From NCBI RefSeq assembly GCF_001889005.1, contig NZ_CP018153.1, forward strand, positions 1,584,501 to 1,648,500: a stretch of DNA of 64,000 nucleotides, given 5' to 3'. The DNA is from Christiangramia salexigens. GTDB taxonomy: Bacteria > Bacteroidota > Bacteroidia > Flavobacteriales > Flavobacteriaceae. This document shows, in pieces, positions 51,201-58,005 of this stretch. Made by a program: the position numbers and the translations under genes. The notes beneath the pieces were generated by a model that was given only the letters and a program-made list of their open reading frames with translations, made no database searches and was not told the DNA's origin. The number at the start of each line of letters is the position of its first letter. Positions within the stretch are counted from its first letter, which is position 1.

Positions 51201-53393
51201 GGTAGTTTGCGAAGTTGTTGCATAGCTCACCGAGCCCAAGGTTCCGGTTGTAGTAAGGGTTGGGTTTGGATTTACTGTTACTTTCCATGTATTAGCAGAG
51301 GAAGTAAAAGTAGTATTACAGGTCCCATCTTTTGCCTGACGACGGTACCATGTATCCTGAGTCAAAGGTGTAGATGGCGCTAATGTTGCAGAATTACTGC
51401 TCCCCAAAGTTGTAGGTGAGGTAAAGCCTGCATCTGTACTACTTTGCCATTGATAGGTTATATTATTATCGCCTCCACTGGCAGAAGTTGTGCTTCCAAT
51501 TAAAGTTGTGGGAGTTGTTCCATAACAAATAATTTGTCCGGTGCTCGCTATCGTCCCAGTTGTAAATTGTGGTCGTATTGTAACACTTGCGGTCGAGGAA
51601 GATATAGAAGTACAACCTCCACGGCTAACCACTACATAGTAATATATTGTTCCAGCGGTGGTAGTCGCGGGCGGAGTATAAGTTAATGTTTGAGATCCAT
51701 TAGAAATATTTGATGGACTATTTAAAATAGTCCCACCTGTATTGCTATTAGATGTATTGGAATACCACTGATATGTGAATCCAGACCCGGTACCGCCGGT
51801 TTGTCCAGAAGTGGTTAAAGATGTAATATTAGAATTATTACATACCGTTTGAGTTGCAGGTGTGGGTGCTGCAATTCCCGTTGCACAGGAAGCTGCAGAT
51901 GTTGCCATTGTGAAAAAACCTAAACTATTTATATCATTTGAATTGTTAATTGAAGGCGAAGAAGCTGTACCTCCAATAGAACTATAAACTCCAGCTTGTG
52001 ATGCACTCCTACCGATAACATTTTCAGTTGTTAATGCAGCGATACGAGTCAAAGAAACCTTACCTGTGAAAGAACCTGAATTTAAATCTGCCTTCCAGTA
52101 TTCTGAACTGGAAATAGAAGATAAGCTAGCATCTGAGCTTCCTCCGGCTCCACTATTAAATGCTTCTACAGTAATTACCGGAGTTGATGAAGCTGAAGTC
52201 ACTAATCTATAAGGAAGATATGCACCTGTACCTTTACCAACCGGCAAAAGATAATTCCCCGTTCCGATACTCCATCGTAAGGGTCCATTTATAAATTTTG
52301 AAGATGAACCTGAACTAATAGCACCAGGAAGGGAATTAGTTACTGATAGCAAATTGGTAGCATCTGTAGAAAGGATTCCACTTGTAAGAATAAGGTTATT
52401 AGCTACAGTAAGTGGTTTAAATAAACTTACCCCTCCACCAGTATTCGCAATTTCAAGATTATAAAAAATATTAATTGTAGCATCTCCACCTATAATTTGT
52501 GATGAACTTCCATTAAATTTAACGGTACCACTGCCGGGTATAAAATTTAACTGATTTGGCCCATTATTTGTGAAATCCCCTCCAATATTTAATTTTCCAG
52601 TCGCTAGATTATAAAATTGGATTTCACTATTGGAGTGATTTAAAGTTACATTTCCTGAAACGTTAACCACTCCAGTGTTCACCTTCAATCTTCCCGTTTT
52701 GTTACTTCCTCCATCTATGAATAAATTACCACTTATCGTGAGTGTACCGACAGCTAAATCTATTTCATTTACATTTCCATTTCCGGACGGAGAATTTATT
52801 TTCACTCCAGATATATTAGTTACTGTCAGAGTGCGATTACCGTTAAAATTTAATTTGGTACTGTTATTTCCACCAAGAAGTGTAATAGAATTAATTGTAC
52901 GGTTGTCAGTCAAAGTTAAAGTTGCTCCGACCGCAACAGCTACATCGTCAGATGACGTTGGAATCGCGCCTCCCGACCAAGTTGTAGTAGCATTCCAATC
53001 CCCTCCAGTTGAAGTGGTCGTAAAAGTTGGATCTGTAAACTCATGCCAAACTTTCTCACGTGAATTTTCTCCTATAGCTGTTACTCTTAATATTTTATTA
53101 TAACAATGTGAGTCATGAAGAATCCAATTGGCGGTAAATTTTCCTTGTTGATCAGCTACAACCTGCCAAGGTCTATGTTCAGGCATATTAAAATCATTTA
53201 TCTCATCTGCTACGTGGACAACTTGTAAAGTTATTGTCTCATTCGCATGAAAATCAGAGCCAGTAAAAATGGCGGTGCTACCAGGCTCATAATCCGGTTT
53301 ATCAGAAGAAATATTAGGATAATTTTGCGCCCATCCAGAAAAAACAAATAGCCAACCAATAAGGAATAGAGAGAGTTTTCTAAAAGTTCTCAT
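42282..53393 (-). CDS. 3703-aa T9SS-exported adhesin with 29 MBG repeats
   Basis: Starts at ATG 53393 (MRTFRKLSLFLIGWLFVFSG, then WAQ); an upstream in-frame ATG at 53417 would add 8 residues before the signal peptide. Order: an Ig-like N-terminus, a G8/beta-solenoid-like region starting GGDWNATTTWSGGAIPTSSD, Ig/CHU-type modules, two diverged MBG modules (DITYGTALSGTQLNASASVA; ADITYGDAAPSVSVSYSGFV), then 29 near-identical 79-aa MBG repeats (residues about 976-3268, QTKIYGDSDPSAYTASVTSG). A further Ig-like module, a post-COAP-1-type domain (FVTGGGWI, GNTEFQFKAGNLNF, GGGSIVIHK) and a T9SS type A sorting domain (LEIAPNPV, LRIYDLNGRLVRSL, SGIYICKL) complete it. It probably forms a long rod presenting the N-terminal domains at the cell surface. 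Ligand unknown. Confidence 0.94.
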   Translation of the reverse strand: MRTFRKLSLFLIGWLFVFSGWAQNYPNISSDKPDYEPGSTAIFTGSDFHANETITLQVVHVADEINDFNMPEHRPWQVVADQQGKFTANWILHDSHCYNKILRVTAIGENSREKVWHEFTDPTFTTTSTGGDWNATTTWSGGAIPTSSDDVAVAVGATLTLTDNRTINSITLLGGNNSTKLNFNGNRTLTVTNISGVKINSPSGNGNVNEIDLAVGTLTISGNLFIDGGSNKTGRLKVNTGVVNVSGNVTLNHSNSEIQFYNLATGKLNIGGDFTNNGPNQLNFIPGSGTVKFNGSSSQIIGGDATINIFYNLEIANTGGGVSLFKPLTVANNLILTSGILSTDATNLLSVTNSLPGAISSGSSSKFINGPLRWSIGTGNYLLPVGKGTGAYLPYRLVTSASSTPVITVEAFNSGAGGSSDASLSSISSSEYWKADLNSGSFTGKVSLTRIAALTTENVIGRSASQAGVYSSIGGTASSPSINNSNDINSLGFFTMATSAASCATGIAAPTPATQTVCNNSNITSLTTSGQTGGTGSGFTYQWYSNTSNSNTGGTILNSPSNISNGSQTLTYTPPATTTAGTIYYYVVVSRGGCTSISSSTASVTIRPQFTTGTIASTGQIICYGTTPTTLIGSTTSASGGDNNITYQWQSSTDAGFTSPTTLGSSNSATLAPSTPLTQDTWYRRQAKDGTCNTTFTSSANTWKVTVNPNPTLTTTGTLGSVSYATTSQTTSLSYSGTTGSPNSYRIDWDDSANNAGLADQANTAFSFSGVGGTLTGINITAGTPAGTYAGTMTITNAGSCVGTQAVSLIIGKATPVITWNNPSDITYGTALSGTQLNASASVAGTFVYSPLTGTVLDAGNGQLLSVDYTPTDTDNYNSVNGTSVTLDVLKKVLAVTANAADITYGDAAPSVSVSYSGFVGGDNATDLDDTGFSLGTDYIQYDTVGTYSTTISIGSATDNNYDFTPLKTSSFAVEQRDITITVDAGQTKIYGDSDPSAYTASVTSGVIQGSDVASGTLLRVAGESVGLYAITQNDYTYGSNYNETFVGDDFSITQRDITITVDAGQTKIYGDSDPSAYTASVTSGVIQGSDVASGTLLRVAGESVGLYAITQNDYTYGSNYNETFVGDDFSITQRDITITVDAGQTKIYGDSDPSAYTASVTSGVIQGSDVASGTLLRVAGESVGLYAITQNDYTYGSNYNETFVGDDFSITQRDITITVDAGQTKIYGDSDPSAYTASVTSGVIQGSDVASGTLLRVAGESVGLYAITQNDYTYGSNYNETFVGDDFSITQRDITITVDAGQTKIYGDSDPSAYTASVTSGVIQGSDVASGTLLRVAGESVGLYAITQNDYTYGSNYNETFVGDDFSITQRDITITVDAGQTKIYGDSDPSAYTASVTSGVIQGSDVASGTLLRVAGESVGLYAITQNDYTYGSNYNETFVGDDFSITQRDITITVDAGQTKIYGDSDPSAYTASVTSGVIQGSDVASGTLLRVAGESVGLYAITQNDYTYGSNYNETFVGDDFSITQRDITITVDAGQTKIYGDSDPSAYTASVTSGVIQGSDVASGTLLRVAGESVGLYAITQNDYTYGSNYNETFVGDDFSITQRDITITVDAGQTKIYGDSDPSAYTASVTSGVIQGSDVASGTLLRVAGESVGLYAITQNDYTYGSNYNETFVGDDFSITQRDITITVDAGQTKIYGDSDPSAYTASVTSGVIQGSDVASGTLLRVAGESVGLYAITQNDYTYGSNYNETFVGDDFSITQRDITITVDAGQTKIYGDSDPSAYTASVTSGVIQGSDVASGTLLRVAGESVGLYAITQNDYTYGSNYNETFVGDDFSITQRDITITVDAGQTKIYGDSDPSAYTASVTSGVIQGSDVASGTLLRVAGESVGLYAITQNDYTYGSNYNETFVGDDFSITQRDITITVDAGQTKIYGDSDPSAYTASVTSGVIQGSDVASGTLLRVAGESVGLYAITQNDYTYGSNYNETFVGDDFSITQRDITITVDAGQTKIYGDSDPSAYTASVTSGVIQGSDVASGTLLRVAGESVGLYAITQNDYTYGSNYNETFVGDDFSITQRDITITVDAGQTKIYGDSDPSAYTASVTSGVIQGSDVASGTLLRAAGESVGLYAITQNDYTYGSNYNETFVGDDFSITQRDITITVDAGQTKIYGDSDPSAYTASVTSGVIQGSDVASGTLLRVAGESVGLYAITQNDYTYGSNYNETFVGDDFSITQRDITITVDAGQTKIYGDSDPSAYTASVTSGVIQGSDVASGTLLRVAGESVGLYAITQNDYTYGSNYNETFVGDDFSITQRDITITVDAGQTKIYGDSDPSAYTASVTSGVIQGSDVASGTLLRVAGESVGLYAITQNDYTYGSNYNETFVGDDFSITQRDITITVDAGQTKIYGDSDPSAYTASVTSGVIQGSDVASGTLLRVAGESVGLYAITQNDYTYGSNYNETFVGDDFSITQRDITITVDAGQTKIYGDSDPSAYTASVTSGVIQGSDVASGTLLRVAGESVGLYAITQNDYTYGSNYNETFVGDDFSITQRDITITVDAGQTKIYGDSDPSAYTASVTSGVIQGSDVASGTLLRVAGESVGLYAITQNDYTYGSNYNETFVGDDFSITQRDITITVDAGQTKIYGDSDPSAYTASVTSGVIQGSDVASGTLLRVAGESVGLYAITQNDYTYGSNYNETFVGDDFSITQRDITITVDAGQTKIYGDSDPSAYTASVTSGVIQGSDVASGTLLRVAGESVGLYAITQNDYTYGSNYNETFVGDDFSITQRDITITVDAGQTKIYGDSDPSAYTASVTSGVIQGSDVASGTLLRVAGESVGLYAITQNDYTYGSNYNETFVGDDFSITQRDITITVDAGQTKIYGDSDPSAYTASVTSGVIQGSDVASGTLLRVAGESVGLYAITQNDYTYGSNYNETFVGDDFSITQRDITITVDAGQTKIYGDSDPSAYTASVTSGVIQGSDVASGTLLRVAGESVGLYAITQNDYTYGSNYNETFVGDDFSITQRDITITVDAGQTKIYGDSDPSAYTASVTSGVIQGSDVASGTLLRVAGESVGLYAITQNDYTYGSNYNETFVGDDFSITQRDITITVDAGQTKIYGDSDPSAYTASVTSGVIQGSDVASGTLLRVAGESVGLYAITQNDYTYGSNYNETFVGDDFSITQRDITITVDAGQTKIYGDSDPSAYTASVTSGVIQGSDVASGTLLRVAGESVGLYAITQNDYTYGSNYNETFVGDDFSITTKSASVTPNVFSKFCGQDDPEFTGVLSGFLEDDGVSAEYSRVEGEEVGDYIISAELGPEVILSNYDITYNTVLFTIDGITVDASDSSTPIQKGSVANLSATVTPNVPGILVSFYMNDVFKGTGITNTSGKATLVVNGLDVDVYLVKAIAGNSCSESIAYLPVYDPSGGFVTGGGWIDSKVGAVRPNIYELDPQASGKANFGFVAKYKSGKNNTSQVDGNTEFQFKAGNLNFKSSSYTEMSLIVTPDKATYKGEGTLNGNPGFKFTVIAIDGDAKGKANNDKFRIRIWSPGPQNKLVYDNLLTGTDAEEYNESSDYIGGGSIVIHKAKGKGTEENEKPVAIRVEEDKQVYEILNTLEIAPNPVLYSTEIRFSLKDRLRADLRIYDLNGRLVRSLYSGVVDANELVQVSFNRENLMSGIYICKLVTGNGRTYEKQVLIK
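43588..50467 (-). repeat. Array of 29 tandem 237-bp repeats (79-aa MBG domain)
   Basis: The start of each unit (TCTCGCTG on the + strand) recurs every 237 bp from 43825 to 50461, exactly 28 intervals, giving 29 units with no length change. Differences are few. One is a silent C/T in the Ala codon of VDAG, with 14 copies C and 15 copies T in the order C T T T C T C C T C T C T C T C T C T C C T T C C T C T T by rising coordinate. Another is a silent GAA/GAG in the two units nearest the N-terminus (about 50177 and 50414). The third is one Val-to-Ala change at 47014. Such uniformity implies recent expansion or ongoing gene conversion. Confidence 0.97.
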
Positions 53394-53478
53394 CTCTAAA
53401 ATTATAGAATCAATCATGATAAATCTATATTAAATTATTAAACAGTTTCACAAACAAAATCTTTAATTATGCGGGGAA

Positions 53479-53757
53479 TTAACCAGATTTGTAATATGTG
53501 ATTAGAGTATCGGTAAGATTATAGGCTATCGAAGTAAACTCAATGTTATGTTTTTCCTCGAAATCCATCATTCTAAGAATAACTACCTTATTTTCAACAA
53601 ATAAGAAACTGGGAAATTTCATGGCGTCGCCAGGCAGATATGTGCCAATATCAGTCATCACAATTTGGGATAAACCCATACTAACATTAAAAAACAGGAA
53701 AAAGATCAGAAGCGAAGTCCCGAAATTCCTACCCGTCTCAGGTAAAAAATTCTTCAT
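53479..53757 (-). CDS. Small predicted secreted protein upstream of the MBG adhesin
   Basis: 92 aa, not recognised. It has an N-terminal hydrophobic stretch (TSLLIFFLFFNVSMGLSQ, residues about 14-31) that fits a signal peptide ending at SQ, then a ~60-aa mature part (IVMTDIGTYLPGDAMKFPSF) with no Cys. It lies 85 bp upstream of the giant adhesin on the same strand with no terminator between them, so co-transcription is likely. No sorting domain is present. The gene is short, so coding status is likely but not certain. Confidence 0.6.
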   Translation of the reverse strand: MKNFLPETGRNFGTSLLIFFLFFNVSMGLSQIVMTDIGTYLPGDAMKFPSFLFVENKVVILRMMDFEEKHNIEFTSIAYNLTDTLITYYKSG

Positions 53758-54096
53758 AATGAAAATGGTTAGTTAGTTGTAAAATTGATCTACCAGGCCT
53801 CCCTTTACAGGAACTGGTTCAATTACGCGCTTCCGAAGACATTGGAGCTGATCTCGTATTTCGTAATGAGCTATATCTTAGCAAATTAACATATTTTTTA
53901 TATACGTTTATTTATCGAAACTCATTTTTCGAAGAAAAACAACAAATAATCGCCGAAATACCTAAATACCTAATATTCAGTGATTAAAAACACAATAAGA
54001 AAGATGTGCAATCAGAATATTAGCAGACTTCGCAATAATTCCTATCTTCATAGCTTAAATAATTGTTAAAATTAAATCATATAAATTACCCTGCAG
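53758..54096. other. Divergent intergenic region, promoters not resolved
   Basis: 339 bp between the small secreted protein gene (-) and the sugar transporter gene (+). AT-rich; includes a direct repeat CCTAAATACCTA near 53960-53973. I see no exact TAnnTTTG element next to either gene, so both may depend on regulators. No open frame of note. Confidence 0.5.
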
Positions 54097-55425
54097 ATGA
54101 ATAAAATTTTACTCTGGTCTATTTGTGCCGCACTTGCCGGATTCCTCTTTGGTTTTGACACCGTAGTGATCTCCGGCGCCGATCAACAATTACAAACCGC
54201 CTGGGGAACAAGCGATGCCATTCACGGTTCGGTAGTAATGGCAATGGCTCTCTGGGGAACAGTAATCGGTGCAATATTTGGGGGAATCCCTACTAACGCT
54301 TTAGGCCGTAAAAAGACCCTGCTCATCATTGGTGTCCTTTATTTTGTTTCTGCTATGGGATCTGCCCTGGTGGATGGACCATATATATTTGCCGCCTTTA
54401 GGTTTATTGGCGGACTTGGTGTTGGAGCTTCAACCATTGCAGCACCTGCATATGTATCTGAGATCGCCCCCTCTAAAGACCGTGGGAGACTGGTAGCACT
54501 TTATCAGTTCAATATCGTACTGGGAATTTTGGTCGCCTTCTTATCCAACTACCTATTAAGAAATACAGGCTCGGAACCATGGCGATGGATGCTGGGTATT
54601 GAAGCCTTGCCTGCCTTTATTTATATGCTATTTGTTCTAACCATTCCAAAGAGTCCGCGTTGGTTATTATCCAAAGGACGTATACAGGAAGCTCAAAAGA
54701 CCCTGAGTTACATAAATCCGGATGTAGACGTTCAGGATACCATCAGGGAAATGGAAGAACAGGCGAGTAAAGAGGTTTCGGGGGAAAATATCTTCATGAA
54801 GAAATACCGTTTTCCGTTAATTCTCGCTTTCCTTATCGCCTTTTTCAATCAGTTATCAGGGATCAATGCCTTCCTTTATTATGCACCGCGTATTTTTGAA
54901 GAAGCCGGGTTAGGTCAAAGCACCGCCTTGTTAAGCAGTATTGGTATTGGGGTGGTAAACCTCATCTTTACACTGCTTGGGGTATTCCTTATAGACAGGC
55001 TGGGAAGAAAAAAACTGATGTATTTAGGCTCTGTAGGTTACATTATTTCCTTATCCCTTGTATCTGCCGCATTCTATTTGAACTGGGGTGGTTATTACGT
55101 TCCAATATTCTTGTTCCTGTTTATCGCATCCCACGCTATAGGTCAGGGTGCAGTGATCTGGGTATTTATTTCTGAAATTTTCCCTAATCATATGCGAGCT
55201 TCGGGACAGGCCTTTGGATCTTCCACGCACTGGTTACTTGCAGCGATAATCCCATCATTGGTTCCGTTCTTATTTTCCACCGTGGGCGCGGGTACGGTTT
55301 TCGCTTTCTTTGCGTTTATGATGGTGCTTCAATTGCTATTTGTAGCATTCATGATGCCCGAAACTAAAGGAAAGTCACTTGAAGAACTTTCAGAAGAACT
55401 TTCATTAAACAAATATTTCTCATGA
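54097..55425 (+). CDS. MFS sugar transporter (sugar porter family), probably fructose or fructo-oligosaccharide uptake
   Basis: 442 aa with about 12 membrane segments. Sugar-porter family signatures are present: GFLFGFDTVVISGA (TM1), NALGRKKTLL and IDRLGRKKLMYLG (the repeated G-R-K loop), IPKSPRWLLSKGR, NQLSGINAFLYYAPRIFEEA and the C-terminal MPETKGKSLEEL. It moves a sugar across the inner membrane, usually with H+. Its stop overlaps the GH32 start (ATGA, 55422-55425), so the products are made together. Fructose or sucrose as substrate is inferred from that partner. Confidence 0.93.
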   Translation: MNKILLWSICAALAGFLFGFDTVVISGADQQLQTAWGTSDAIHGSVVMAMALWGTVIGAIFGGIPTNALGRKKTLLIIGVLYFVSAMGSALVDGPYIFAAFRFIGGLGVGASTIAAPAYVSEIAPSKDRGRLVALYQFNIVLGILVAFLSNYLLRNTGSEPWRWMLGIEALPAFIYMLFVLTIPKSPRWLLSKGRIQEAQKTLSYINPDVDVQDTIREMEEQASKEVSGENIFMKKYRFPLILAFLIAFFNQLSGINAFLYYAPRIFEEAGLGQSTALLSSIGIGVVNLIFTLLGVFLIDRLGRKKLMYLGSVGYIISLSLVSAAFYLNWGGYYVPIFLFLFIASHAIGQGAVIWVFISEIFPNHMRASGQAFGSSTHWLLAAIIPSLVPFLFSTVGAGTVFAFFAFMMVLQLLFVAFMMPETKGKSLEELSEELSLNKYFS

Positions 55426-57020
55426 AAATCAAAATAATCAATAGCCTGCTATTAATGGGCATAATCAGTCTAACGCTCTCATGTAAAGATCAAAAGGAGA
55501 GTACAGATACTTCTAAAATGGAGACCACAAATGATTCTATTGCGGAAGCTGAAAAATTCCGTCCTTCCTTTCATTTTACACCGGAGGAGAACTGGATGAA
55601 CGATCCCAACGGGATGTTCTATCTGGATGGGACCTACCATCTTTATTTTCAGTATTACCCTGAAGATAATGTATGGGGACCTATGCACTGGGGACATGCT
55701 ACAAGCCAGGATATGATCACCTGGAAGGAAGAAAAGATCGCTCTAAAGCCTGATGAAAAAGGCTATATCTTTTCCGGAAGTGCGGTTGTAGATAAGGAAA
55801 ATACTTCAGGCTTTGGAGAGGAAGGAAAAACTCCTGTTGTAGCCATGTATACCTACCATGATCCGAAGGGAGAAAAGGAAGGGAGAAAAGATTATCAAAC
55901 ACAGGCTATCGCTTATAGTACAGATAAGGGTTTCAACTGGACCAAGTTCAAGGACAATCCTGTGATCAAAAATGAAGGCATCAAGGATTTTCGCGATCCA
56001 AAGGTAACCAGAGATACCATCAATGATCAATGGTTAATGGTCCTGGCTACTGTAGATCGCACATTCTTCTATTCTTCACAGGATCTGAAGGAATGGAAAA
56101 AAATATCGGAATTCGGTCAAAGTACAGGGGCCCATAACGGCGTGTGGGAATGCCCGGATTTCTTCCCTATGAAAGTGGAAGAAACCGGAGAGACCAAATG
56201 GGTGCTTATCCAAAGTCTTAATCCAGGTGGATATAACGGTGGTTCGGGTACTCAGTATTTCGTTGGGGATTTTGACGGGACTACCTTTACGCCTGAAAAG
56301 AATATGCAGAATCTGGAGGAAAAACACAGTTTCTGGTTAGATTTTGGAAGAGATAATTATGCCGGGGTTACCTGGTCTAATATTCCGACTGAAGATGGCA
56401 GAACCTTATTCATAGGCTGGATGTCCAACTGGCTTTATGCACAGGAAGTACCAACTCAAAAATGGAGAAGCACAATGACGCTTGCAAGAGAGTTGAAATT
56501 GCAAAAGCTTGATGGTGTTTACAGAATACTTTCAGAACCGGTTAAGGAACTCGATGCCTACCGAACTGAAGTTCATAAAATGAGTAAGAACGAACCGGCT
56601 AAAACCTATACCTATTCGGCTAAAACCGGCGATCTTATGAACAAGGAGATCTCCTTCAGCCTAAATTTGAAAGACCTTGAAAAGGTAGACTTTCACCTGA
56701 GTAATTCAGTTCAGGATACCTTAAAATTTGGTTTAAATAAGACCGACAAACAGTTTTATGTGAACCGTAAAAAATCAGGACTTACAGATTTTAGTGAAAA
56801 ATTCATTCAGAAGGTTTCTACTGCACCAAGAATATCAAATTCAGATACTTTAAAAGTTCATTTTATTCTTGATAAAACTTCTATCGAGATCTTTTACGAT
56901 AATGGTACAACGGTAGTAAGTGAAATTTTCTTTCCTAATGAGCCATATACCAGCTTTGGGATAAGATCAAAGTCAGATCTGCATATTAAGGATCTAAAGG
57001 TTAATGAGATCACTAAATAA
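55422..57020 (+). CDS. GH32 fructan hydrolase, lipoprotein
   Basis: 532 aa with a lipoprotein signal (IISLTLS then Cys21, followed by KDQ). GH32 catalytic motifs are all present: ENWMNDPNG with the nucleophile Asp61, FRDPKV (Asp192, transition-state stabiliser) and WECPDFF with acid/base Glu243. A C-terminal beta-sandwich follows (SIEIFYDNGTTVVSEIFFP). It hydrolyses beta-fructosidic links of levan, inulin or sucrose; which one cannot be told. The lipidated form would sit on the outer membrane or in the periplasm and feed the co-transcribed MFS importer. No SusC/SusD pair is seen beside it. Confidence 0.95.
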   Translation: MKIKIINSLLLMGIISLTLSCKDQKESTDTSKMETTNDSIAEAEKFRPSFHFTPEENWMNDPNGMFYLDGTYHLYFQYYPEDNVWGPMHWGHATSQDMITWKEEKIALKPDEKGYIFSGSAVVDKENTSGFGEEGKTPVVAMYTYHDPKGEKEGRKDYQTQAIAYSTDKGFNWTKFKDNPVIKNEGIKDFRDPKVTRDTINDQWLMVLATVDRTFFYSSQDLKEWKKISEFGQSTGAHNGVWECPDFFPMKVEETGETKWVLIQSLNPGGYNGGSGTQYFVGDFDGTTFTPEKNMQNLEEKHSFWLDFGRDNYAGVTWSNIPTEDGRTLFIGWMSNWLYAQEVPTQKWRSTMTLARELKLQKLDGVYRILSEPVKELDAYRTEVHKMSKNEPAKTYTYSAKTGDLMNKEISFSLNLKDLEKVDFHLSNSVQDTLKFGLNKTDKQFYVNRKKSGLTDFSEKFIQKVSTAPRISNSDTLKVHFILDKTSIEIFYDNGTTVVSEIFFPNEPYTSFGIRSKSDLHIKDLKVNEITK

Positions 57021-57057
57021 GTACTGGAAGATCAATTTCAAATTTTAGTCTTTAAAG

Positions 57058-57085
57058 AAAAGCCGCTGGAAATAGCGGCTTTTTC
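57058..57085 (+). terminator. Rho-independent terminator of the MFS-GH32 operon
   Basis: Stem AGCCGCT (57061-57067) / AGCGGCT (57074-57080), 6-nt loop GGAAAT, flanked by A-run and T-run. Confidence 0.85.
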
Positions 57086-57114
57086 TATTGTATCCCAAAA
57101 GAGGATCCTTATAT

Positions 57115-57122
57115 TATTTTTG
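57115..57122 (+). promoter_or_regulatory. Orphan -7 promoter element (TATTTTTG)
   Basis: Exact TAnnTTTG match identical to those of fbaA, rpe and tamL, followed by GTAGCC, but with no gene on this strand until 58006. Could be chance in AT-rich DNA. Confidence 0.35.
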
Positions 57123-57460
57123 TAGCCTAAATTTTAATCACGGCATATTGAAAAAATAGCTATCTTGCTTAGAATCAATATATAATATATTAACACACGA
57201 TACTATATAAGTTCCATGAACTTCTTCTTTTGGAGATTGGAATTTATAAAATTTGCCAGGCTAAAAATTTGATAGGAATTGAGTAGGGTCGGTTCTTATT
57301 AATAGGTCTGGCATTAATAGTATCTATTCTGTTAACACCTGCTGTCTGAAGTTTTAATGTAAGTCTCACCTTCCTGAATTTTTCGTAATAACAACAATCC
57401 CAGTTTATAGTGTCTACATTTAATTAGCAGTTTCAAGCCTGTACCTGATTTAAACTTCCA

Positions 57461-57492
57461 AAAAAAAATGCAATACCTAAGGTACTGCATTT
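57461..57492 (-). terminator. Rho-independent terminator of the CDGSH gene
   Basis: Stem AAATGCAATACC (57466-57477) / GGTACTGCATTT (57481-57492) with one mismatch, a 3-nt loop, and an A-run that reads as T-run on the minus strand. Confidence 0.75.
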
Positions 57493-57519
57493 CTAAAATT
57501 TTAATATCTAATAATTCTT

Positions 57520-57744
57520 TTAAACCTTTTTTGGAGGCAAGGCAAAAGCCACAGCATCATGTTCAAAATGATTCCTGTGTGCACCATCACAGAAAGGTTT
57601 ATTGGCAGAAAGTCCACATCTGCAAAGAGTTACCACATCTCTTCCTCCAAGATCATAGGCTTCACCATTCTTGTCTACGATTTCAAATTCTCCTGAAATC
57701 TTCAGGGAGCCATTATTATTAACTTTGATCGTTGTCTTACTCAT
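57520..57744 (-). CDS. CDGSH iron-sulfur domain protein
   Basis: 74 aa. It holds one complete CDGSH motif, CRCGLSANKPFCDGAH, whose three Cys and one His bind a redox-active 2Fe-2S cluster. The N-terminal half (IKVNNNGSLKISGEFEIVDK) is the strand-rich region usual for small bacterial members. The biological role of such proteins is not well fixed: electron transfer or iron-sulfur handling. Single gene with its own terminator. Confidence 0.92.
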   Translation of the reverse strand: MSKTTIKVNNNGSLKISGEFEIVDKNGEAYDLGGRDVVTLCRCGLSANKPFCDGAHRNHFEHDAVAFALPPKKV

Positions 57745-58005
57745 TGATTATTGAATTTGGTATATTACTGATTTTATGGCTAAGATTTTCAGCTTATCCG
57801 AATTGATAAGTTCTTCTGAAATTTCTGCAAATCTAAGTCTATTTCAAACAGCATTACGTAAATAAGATCTGAGTATCCAATTATTTTGGATTTTGGAACC
57901 ATCATTGCTACTGAAGGCCTAAGCTTAAAACCGAATGCAAATACAATACCAATGGATTATTTCCTTCAATTTGGATATTTTCCATTTAAGCAGTAATTTT
58001 CCGCC

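Larger units (their letters stand above)
57021..57519. other. 499-bp gene-free region with a terminator at each end and an orphan promoter
   Basis: Contains the GH32 terminator (57058-57085), an orphan TAnnTTTG element (57115-57122) and the minus-strand terminator of the CDGSH gene (57461-57492). The longest Met-start frame downstream of the orphan promoter is 18 codons. Could hold a small RNA or the remains of a lost gene. Confidence 0.5.

Noticed and set aside
53758..54096. Invertible promoter between the adhesin and sugar operons
   Set aside because: I looked for flanking inverted repeats and a nearby invertase gene and found neither.
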